A stretch of 10,508 nucleotides of DNA. Source: Candidatus Aerophobota bacterium. GTDB lineage: Bacteria > Aerophobota > Aerophobia > Aerophobales > JAGGXI01. The notes beneath the pieces are model-generated. The model had not been told where the DNA came from. It searched no databases and was given only the letters and a program-made list of their open reading frames with translations. The first letter of the stretch is position 1; each line of letters begins with the position of its first letter. This document shows positions 5,935-10,508 of this stretch, piece by piece. Made by a program: the position numbers and the translations under genes. Location: assembly GCA_021163155.1 (NCBI GenBank), contig JAGGXI010000117.1, positions 1 through 10,508 of the forward strand, given 5' to 3'.

Positions 5935-6972
5935 TCACTCCAATCTTACACGTGGGTCTATGAAGGCATAGGATACATCTACCACCAGATTACCCACCAC
6001 CATAATTAAAGCAAATAATAGGGCAAACCCGATAACTGACCCATAGTCCAACTGTTGTGCTGCTGTAGCAGCCCAGAAGCCTAACCCTGGATAAGTAAAT
6101 ACCGTTTCTGCTACCACTACTCCTCCAAGCATTCCTATAATTAACATACCTGCAATCGTTACAACAGGTATTAGTGCATTTCTCTCTGCATGTTTATGTA
6201 TCACGGTATGTTCATCCACTCCTTTAGCTCTTGCCGTTCTTATATAGTCCTTTCTCAAAGTATCCAACATACTTGAACGTGCTATACGAAGTAAAAACGC
6301 CCAGTAAACATAGGATAAAGTTATTATGGGGGCGCACAGATGCCTTAAGGCATCCACAAATATAGGAATATTGCCATTTAATAAGGCATCTATGGTCACA
6401 AGATGGGTATAACTATGAAAGTTAGTACCGGTGTAAACTATATCCTGTGCCCAGGTGCTTAATCTACCAGGTGGCAGCCACCCTAATATTCCATAAAACA
6501 CAAACAAAACTAATAAACCAAATATAAATGTAGGTAGAGACCATCCTACTATTGCAGTTACTCTAATAGATTGGTCTATAATATCATTGTGATGAACAGC
6601 AGAGATCACTCCTAACCATATTCCCACTAATATTACAGGAACAATTGAGTATATCACAAGTTCAAGTGTAGCCGGAAATCTCTGGCAGATTGCATCCCAA
6701 ACAGGCTGGTTAGCTGCTTGTGACCATCCAAGGTCAAACTTAGCTATCCTTTTGACCCATTGGATATATCCTAAAGGAAATGGGTCATTCAAATGATATT
6801 TTTCTATTATTCTTTCAGCTGCCTGAGGATTCTTAAGGGTAGAAGGGTCGTTGACATAGGTTGCCAACCTTTCCATTGGACTTAAGAGGGAGAACATACA
6901 AAAGATAAGAAAAGTTACCCCAATAAGTATTATAGGAAGCAACAGAAGGCGTCTTATTATATAGGCTATCAC
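5935..6972 (-). CDS. Peptide-type ABC importer permease, first subunit (OppB/DppB)
   Basis: This is the first inner-membrane permease of the importer, 345 residues long. The N-terminal helix MIAYIIRRLLLLPIILIGVTFLIF is typical of OppB/DppB. An extracytoplasmic region (about 30-100) contains the family features FPLGYIQWVKRIAKFDLGWS (65-84). Helices follow at about 105-125, 137-163, 213-230, 266-290 and 313-333. The EAA coupling loop is IRTARAKGVDEHTVIHKHAE (244-263), followed by RNALIPV. The end, VVDVSYAFIDPRVRLE, matches the family. The start codon is GTG, seven bases after AAGGA. An intergenic gap of 74 bp with a strong hairpin separates it from the binding-protein gene, while the downstream permease gene follows after only 8 bp. 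Confidence 0.95.
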   Translation of the reverse strand: MIAYIIRRLLLLPIILIGVTFLIFCMFSLLSPMERLATYVNDPSTLKNPQAAERIIEKYHLNDPFPLGYIQWVKRIAKFDLGWSQAANQPVWDAICQRFPATLELVIYSIVPVILVGIWLGVISAVHHNDIIDQSIRVTAIVGWSLPTFIFGLLVLFVFYGILGWLPPGRLSTWAQDIVYTGTNFHSYTHLVTIDALLNGNIPIFVDALRHLCAPIITLSYVYWAFLLRIARSSMLDTLRKDYIRTARAKGVDEHTVIHKHAERNALIPVVTIAGMLIIGMLGGVVVAETVFTYPGLGFWAATAAQQLDYGSVIGFALLFALIMVVGNLVVDVSYAFIDPRVRLE

Positions 6973-6995
6973 TTATTTTTCCTTAAAATAGACCA

Positions 6996-7020
6996 GGGCG
7001 GGGCTTATAATCCCCCACCC
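6996..7020 (-). promoter_or_regulatory. Strong GC hairpin between binding-protein and permease genes
   Basis: On the minus strand GGGTGGGG (7013-7020) pairs with CCCCGCCC (6996-7003) over all eight positions, seven GC pairs and one U-G wobble, around the 9-nt loop GATTATAAG. It is followed by TGGTCTATTTTAAGG, which is only moderately U-rich. It would fold in the operon mRNA just after the binding-protein stop. Such hairpins commonly cause partial termination or protect the upstream mRNA from 3' decay, giving more binding protein than permease. Confidence 0.7.
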
Positions 7021-7046
7021 CAGTATTTCTTATCCAGTTATCCTAT

Positions 7047-8897
7047 TTACTCACTCTTTGAGAGCGAATAAAAATCTGCTCCTGCAGGCTCTCCTGGCAT
7101 TATAGCGTTGTAATACCAACCTTTAACCCAATCTCTCTCAACATGATGCCCTATTGGCTGATACAAATACAGAGATATAGCCTGATCGTGTGCTATCTTC
7201 ACCAGTTCTTTGTAGAGTTTTGCTCTCTCTTCTGGATCTGTTGACTTAATTGCCTTATCTATTAAGGGGTCTATATTTTTCTTAGCAAATTCTCCATACG
7301 CTTTACCAAAGTAAGCACTGTACGTACCAGAGCTTCCAATGTAAGTTGGAATCCAGTTGTGTGGATCTGGATAGTCTGCAAGCCAACCGATGGTGTAGAA
7401 AGGTAGTTTCTCTGAAAGGAACTGTTTTAGGTAAGATGACCATTGTACACCAACCGGTGTTAACTTGAATTTCAGATTTATCAATCTTGCATACGCTGCT
7501 ATCATATCGCATGCCGCTTTACGTACATCATTCCCCGCGTTGTAGAAGATGTTAAATTTGCAGCCTTTCTCCCATAATTTTCCATCCCATGCCTTTTTGA
7601 ACTCCTCTGTGGCTTTGGATAAGTTGAAATTATAAAATAGTGAAGGATCATCTGAGTATCCTAATAGACCTTTCACTAATGGACCTGGATTTCTTATAGC
7701 TCTTCCTTTTTGTATCTTGTCTATGAATAGTTCGTAAGGGAAAAGATAGGAGAATCCTTTTCTTACATGAATATCGGAGAAAAAATCAGATGGTATACCT
7801 TCCCCATCCAATTTTCCACTACCTATGTTAGGATTTCCTTCTGCGTTTATGATCCATGGAAACATACTGACAGCATTTTGTAACGTTGGAAGGTCTTCTA
7901 CAACCCTTACACCTTCCATTCCTGTAACCTCATCCATATATTGATTTGGAACGTATACTATATCTGCATCACCGGTCTGGAGCATCAACTTTCTGGTAGT
8001 CCATTCGTTAACATACTTTATTACAACATTTTTGATCTTTGCTGGACCCTGCCAGTAATCATTGAATCTCTCAAGCATTATGACTTCTTCTGGTATCCAT
8101 TTCTTTAGCATGAAAGCACCAGTACCATTTGCAGTAGCATAGAGAGGGTCTTCTTCGCATTTAGGGTCATGATACTTCCACCAGGTATCTGCCTTACCAT
8201 CCCAGGCACCCTGGGCTATAGACCATTTTTTGTCTATTATTGAACCCCAGGAACCGCCATGGGAAATGATGTTCAGAAAAGGAGCGTAAGGTTGCGCTAA
8301 GTGGAAGATTACCTTATCACCATCAACTTCTACTGTCTTATCTACATAATCAGTGTAGACCTTTGTCATTGCATCTTTATACTCTGGCTTAAGTTCGTCC
8401 CCATCAAACATATCTCCGTAATTTTCAACCCCAGTAACCTTAGTAGCTACTTCTTCTATACTGCCTACACCACATAGTGGTTCGAGGAGCATCCATACTG
8501 GCCCACCAGAGCGGTCAAATATCATACCTCTTTCAAAGCTATATTCAACATCTTCTGGCGTAAGGATATCTCCATTTTGAAACTTGACTCCTTTCCTTAT
8601 AGGGAAAATATAAGTCAAACCGTTGTCCTTAATGAGGCCATTCTTTGCTGAGGGCACCTCAGTTGCCAACATCGGAACAAATTCCGAAAGGCTTTCACCC
8701 TTATAGGCTATTAAACAATCATAGGTATGATAGATAACCTCTCCACTGGCAGTATCGTAACTCCAGTGTGGGTCCATCGTCTCAGGTCCACCTATGGTTG
8801 CCTCAACGATGGTATCAGGGTTTTTAACAGCCCCAAAGGCAAAGGATGTGCTCACCAGGAGAGCTAACAACATTATACCAAAAATCTTAAATTTCAT
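7047..8897 (-). CDS. Periplasmic solute-binding protein of a peptide-type ABC importer (SBP_bac_5)
   Basis: This secreted binding protein captures the substrate and delivers it to the permeases encoded downstream. The 616-residue precursor starts with a classic signal peptide: a basic MKFK, a hydrophobic core IFGIMLLALLVSTSFA, and cleavage probably around residues 20-23. There is no lipobox cysteine, so it should be free in the periplasm, which suggests a diderm cell. Family 5 features include GGPETMDPHWSYD (36-48), the conserved FPIRKGVKFQNGDILTPEDVEYSFERGM region (about 97-124), LKKWIPEEVIMLERFNDYWQGPAKIKNVVIKYV (around 264-296), and GWLADYPDPHNWIPTY in the C-terminal half. At 616 aa it is longer than typical OppA or DppA (about 510-545 aa), with inserts in the first lobe. 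The ligand could be oligopeptides, but the family also takes nickel chelates and oligosaccharides. The start ATG has AGGAGG six bases upstream. It is the first gene of the operon. Confidence 0.94.
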   Translation of the reverse strand: MKFKIFGIMLLALLVSTSFAFGAVKNPDTIVEATIGGPETMDPHWSYDTASGEVIYHTYDCLIAYKGESLSEFVPMLATEVPSAKNGLIKDNGLTYIFPIRKGVKFQNGDILTPEDVEYSFERGMIFDRSGGPVWMLLEPLCGVGSIEEVATKVTGVENYGDMFDGDELKPEYKDAMTKVYTDYVDKTVEVDGDKVIFHLAQPYAPFLNIISHGGSWGSIIDKKWSIAQGAWDGKADTWWKYHDPKCEEDPLYATANGTGAFMLKKWIPEEVIMLERFNDYWQGPAKIKNVVIKYVNEWTTRKLMLQTGDADIVYVPNQYMDEVTGMEGVRVVEDLPTLQNAVSMFPWIINAEGNPNIGSGKLDGEGIPSDFFSDIHVRKGFSYLFPYELFIDKIQKGRAIRNPGPLVKGLLGYSDDPSLFYNFNLSKATEEFKKAWDGKLWEKGCKFNIFYNAGNDVRKAACDMIAAYARLINLKFKLTPVGVQWSSYLKQFLSEKLPFYTIGWLADYPDPHNWIPTYIGSSGTYSAYFGKAYGEFAKKNIDPLIDKAIKSTDPEERAKLYKELVKIAHDQAISLYLYQPIGHHVERDWVKGWYYNAIMPGEPAGADFYSLSKSE

Positions 8898-8922
8898 CTA
8901 ACTCCTCCTTCACTATTAAATT

Positions 8923-8938
8923 TTATCTCATTAGATAA
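8923..8938. promoter_or_regulatory. Short inverted repeat before the binding-protein gene
   Basis: TTATCT-CATT-AGATAA is a perfect 6-bp inverted repeat about 26-41 bp before the ATG at 8897. On the minus strand it partly overlaps TAAAAT, a possible -10 box with only a weak -35. It could be an operator or a small 5' leader hairpin. With one copy and a simple A/T-rich sequence it may also be chance. Confidence 0.35.
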
Positions 8939-8989
8939 GCTTCTCTTTCTAACAAGATTTTCTTTTTTTCTGTTTTTCACCCCCTGGTG

Positions 8990-8995
8990 TATAAT
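8990..8995 (+). promoter_or_regulatory. TATAAT -10 box near the left end of the IS110 element
   Basis: A perfect -10 hexamer lies about 155 bp upstream of the transposase ATG. The position where a -35 is expected (around 8967-8972) reads TTTCTG and is not a match. In IS110-group elements the -35 is typically provided by the right end after circularisation, so this half-promoter fits that arrangement. That reading is inference. Confidence 0.45.
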
Positions 8996-8998
8996 AGA

Positions 8999-9149
8999 TT
9001 TTGGTACCCCACTAAATCTTTATTAAACAAAGTAGGGCGGCAGACATTATACAATCTGCCTATTCACCTTTATCATTGCATAATATTTGATATTATAGAT
9101 AAAAATTATCCCTTGCCGAAAAGGCAAAATATTAACTTAGGAGTTTACG
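8999..9149 (+). ncRNA. Candidate IS110 bridge RNA (seekRNA) in the left-end leader
   Basis: The stretch between the TATAAT box and the transposase start has no coding frame of interest but several stem-loops on the plus strand. These are GGCAGA/TCTGCC (9039-9044 with 9055-9060, 10-nt loop), TAATAT/ATATTA (9081-9086 with 9090-9095, 3-nt loop) and TTGCC/GGCAA (9113-9117 with 9123-9127, loop GAAAA). IS110-group elements encode, in exactly this location, a bridge RNA of about 150-200 nt with two internal loops that specify target and donor DNA. Position, length and hairpins agree with that. The guide loops cannot be assigned without the right end and an empty site. The 3' end of the RNA may enter the transposase start region. 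Confidence 0.5.
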
Positions 9150-10508
9150 ATGAAGACAAAAAACTCTCCCACTTTAGTAATAGGCATAGATGTCCATAAG
9201 AAAAGACATTATGCCCGGGTAAAAATTTTAGGGACCCGGGAGGTCATTTCTCCTGTTTTAAAGATCTATAACTCTAAGAAGGGTTTAGACTTCCTCTTAG
9301 AAAAAGTTAAATATCTTATGAAAGAGCATGAAGCTAAAGATACTATCTTTGCCTTGGAACCTACAGGCGTTTACTGGAAGCCTTTAGGCTATGCTCTGTA
9401 TGATAAAGGTCATAATGTCCATTTAGTTAATCCGGTTCAGGTTCATTACAAAAGAAAAGAAGAGGATCCCGCTGCTAACAAGAACGATAAAATAGATCCG
9501 GGACTTATCTGTGATCTTGTTTGTGATGGTAAATCCAATCCCGCCAGGTTTATGTTGGGGATTTTCCGTGTGCTCCGAAAGACGGTTCGCAATCGAAGAG
9601 ATCTTGTCTTAGAGCTTTCCTCCAAAAAGATAAAGCTAAAAACCATCGTTTACGAGCTGTGTCCAGAATTAGTGGATGCTTTTACTGATATAACAGGTAG
9701 ACTCTCTATGGCCATCTTAAGATTTTTCCCCAGTTTAGATCTTCTTGAATCTACCTCTTTAGAGAAACTTTCCTCTGTATTTAGAATCTATGGAACTAAT
9801 AATACTAAGATCACTCCTAAGAAGTTGCTCTCTCAAATTCAACTTTCCTTAGGTATTAAGAATGATAATCAAGCTCACGTTAAGCAAATTCAAATGATCT
9901 TAGAGCAAATTGAGCTTTTAAAAAGACAGATCTCTATCTTAGAGAAGGACATTAATAATTATCTCAAAGAGCTAGGTCAGACTCTCACTACTATTAAAGG
10001 TATCGGACCTATATTAGCATCTGAGGTAATAGCTGAAGTAGGCGATGTCAATACATTTTCTAATGGACGTCAATTGGTTAAATTAGCAGGTTTGGATACA
10101 GTGGAAAATAGTTCAGGACAAACTCGCAAGAAACGCTACATCAGTAAAAAGGGTATTAGCTCTTTAAGAACAACCTCTATTTTATCTGCCTTTAGCTTGA
10201 TAAGAAGCTGCCCACCCTTTACTGATTATTTTCTTTACGAGACTAAAGTATTAGGTAAAAAACCTATGCAAGCAGTAATAGCTGTAGCGGATAAATTCCT
10301 AAGAATCTGTTTTTATATGTTAAAGAACAAAACCTCCTTTGACCCTAAAAAGGTAGGCACCGGTAATCTTAAAACCAAGGCCAAAGCCCTGAATCAGCCC
10401 CTCAAGGTATCTCTCGACTCTAAGAAGATGGTTAACTTAGATATTAATTTATTCGAGGTCTTTAGAAAAAGCCCCAAAGTGATTTTATTTGATGAAGAGG
10501 ATCCTACC
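9150..10508 (+). CDS. IS110-family transposase/recombinase, 3' end beyond the window
   Basis: This RNA-guided DNA recombinase moves the element. The N-terminal RuvC-like DEDD domain shows Asp14 (IGIDVHKKRH), Glu70 (FALEPTGVYW), and Asp113 and Asp116 (KNDKID). A central predominantly helical, coiled-coil-prone part (about 140-275, with LEQIELLKRQISILEKDINN at 251-270) leads to the C-terminal Transposase_20 domain. That domain has the helix-hairpin-helix-like TIKGIGPILASEVIAEVGD (281-299), FSNGRQLVKLAGLDTVENSSGQ (303-324) with the likely catalytic Ser322 of the Ser-Gly motif, and KRYISKKGISSLR (328-340). The ATG has TTAGGAG upstream, and an in-frame TAG four codons before it excludes an earlier start. 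The frame is open for all 453 codons to the window edge. This is longer than many family members (about 320-400 aa) because of a lysine-rich tail from about residue 395. The Ala that usually follows the last Asp is Pro here (DP instead of DA). No stop or frameshift is seen, so the protein may be active. Confidence 0.93.
   Translation, partial: MKTKNSPTLVIGIDVHKKRHYARVKILGTREVISPVLKIYNSKKGLDFLLEKVKYLMKEHEAKDTIFALEPTGVYWKPLGYALYDKGHNVHLVNPVQVHYKRKEEDPAANKNDKIDPGLICDLVCDGKSNPARFMLGIFRVLRKTVRNRRDLVLELSSKKIKLKTIVYELCPELVDAFTDITGRLSMAILRFFPSLDLLESTSLEKLSSVFRIYGTNNTKITPKKLLSQIQLSLGIKNDNQAHVKQIQMILEQIELLKRQISILEKDINNYLKELGQTLTTIKGIGPILASEVIAEVGDVNTFSNGRQLVKLAGLDTVENSSGQTRKKRYISKKGISSLRTTSILSAFSLIRSCPPFTDYFLYETKVLGKKPMQAVIAVADKFLRICFYMLKNKTSFDPKKVGTGNLKTKAKALNQPLKVSLDSKKMVNLDINLFEVFRKSPKVILFDEEDPT

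Larger units (their letters stand above)
8985..10508 (+). mobile_element. IS110-family insertion sequence, left part (right end outside the window)
   Basis: The element is defined by its IS110-family transposase and the structured leader in front of it. The left boundary is approximate. I place it near 8985 because a TATAAT at 8990-8995 has no matching -35 on its left, as expected for elements whose promoter is completed only when the two ends join in the excised circle. IS110 elements usually lack obvious terminal inverted repeats and do not make target duplications, so the exact end cannot be fixed from one copy. It sits about 90 bp upstream of the importer operon and is transcribed away from it. 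Its left end lies at or near the importer's promoter region. Confidence 0.7.

Noticed and set aside
8976-9068. TTCACC shared by the left flank (8976-8981) and the leader (9063-9068) as a target-guide match
   Set aside because: Six bases are expected by chance over this length, and the element boundary and core are unknown, so no guide assignment is justified.
8987-9199. Plus-strand 70-codon frame at the IS left end
   Set aside because: It overlaps the transposase start in another frame and covers the likely RNA-coding leader. The composition looks random.
9446-9646. Minus-strand frame inside the transposase
   Set aside because: It is antisense to the conserved DEDD region and has no ribosome-binding site or recognisable motif.

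Overview
The window is a piece of chromosome from a bacterium of low to moderate GC. It probably comes from an uncultured, anaerobic, diderm-like candidate phylum. This placement is weak: it rests on A/T-rich intergenic DNA, short dispersed palindromes, octamer tandem repeats, a peptide-transporter binding protein with a plain signal peptide and no lipobox, and an archaeal/bacterial-type nicotinate phosphoribosyltransferase. No rRNA, tRNA or CRISPR array is visible.

Positions 1-262 are a repeat field. It has an 8-bp tandem repeat (CTCTAATC), two copies of a 47-bp module, and one REP-like palindrome. The octamer array runs into the last codons of the first gene. All genes from there to 8897 lie on the minus strand. 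Positions 249-1479 hold aspartate kinase (lysC) in two overlapping reading frames: a catalytic part (754-1479) and a regulatory double-ACT part (249-761). Together they match one normal-length aspartokinase, so this is either a frameshift or a translationally coupled split gene. Upstream on the same strand is a nicotinate phosphoribosyltransferase with a C-terminal four-cysteine zinc ribbon (1543-2694), read from a near-consensus promoter at 2727-2755.

Positions 2695-3001 carry no gene but are highly structured. An exact 31-bp direct repeat, each copy holding the same promoter, flanks a REPIN-like pair of inverted palindromes. An imperfect palindrome abuts the end of the next operon.

Positions 3002-8897 are a complete five-gene ABC importer of the peptide/opine/nickel family. 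In transcription order it encodes a periplasmic binding protein, two permeases and two ATPases, with tight or overlapping junctions. A strong GC hairpin sits between the binding-protein gene and the first permease gene. It could set the usual excess of binding protein over membrane subunits.

From about 8985 to the right edge is the left part of an IS110-family insertion sequence, transcribed divergently from the importer. Its transposase starts at 9150 and is still open at 10508. It has the DEDD nuclease tetrad and the C-terminal Transposase_20 domain with its Ser-Gly motif. The roughly 155-nt leader between a TATAAT box and the transposase start can form several hairpins. It is where the bridge RNA (seekRNA) of IS110-group elements is expected, and I consider it the most interesting part of the window.
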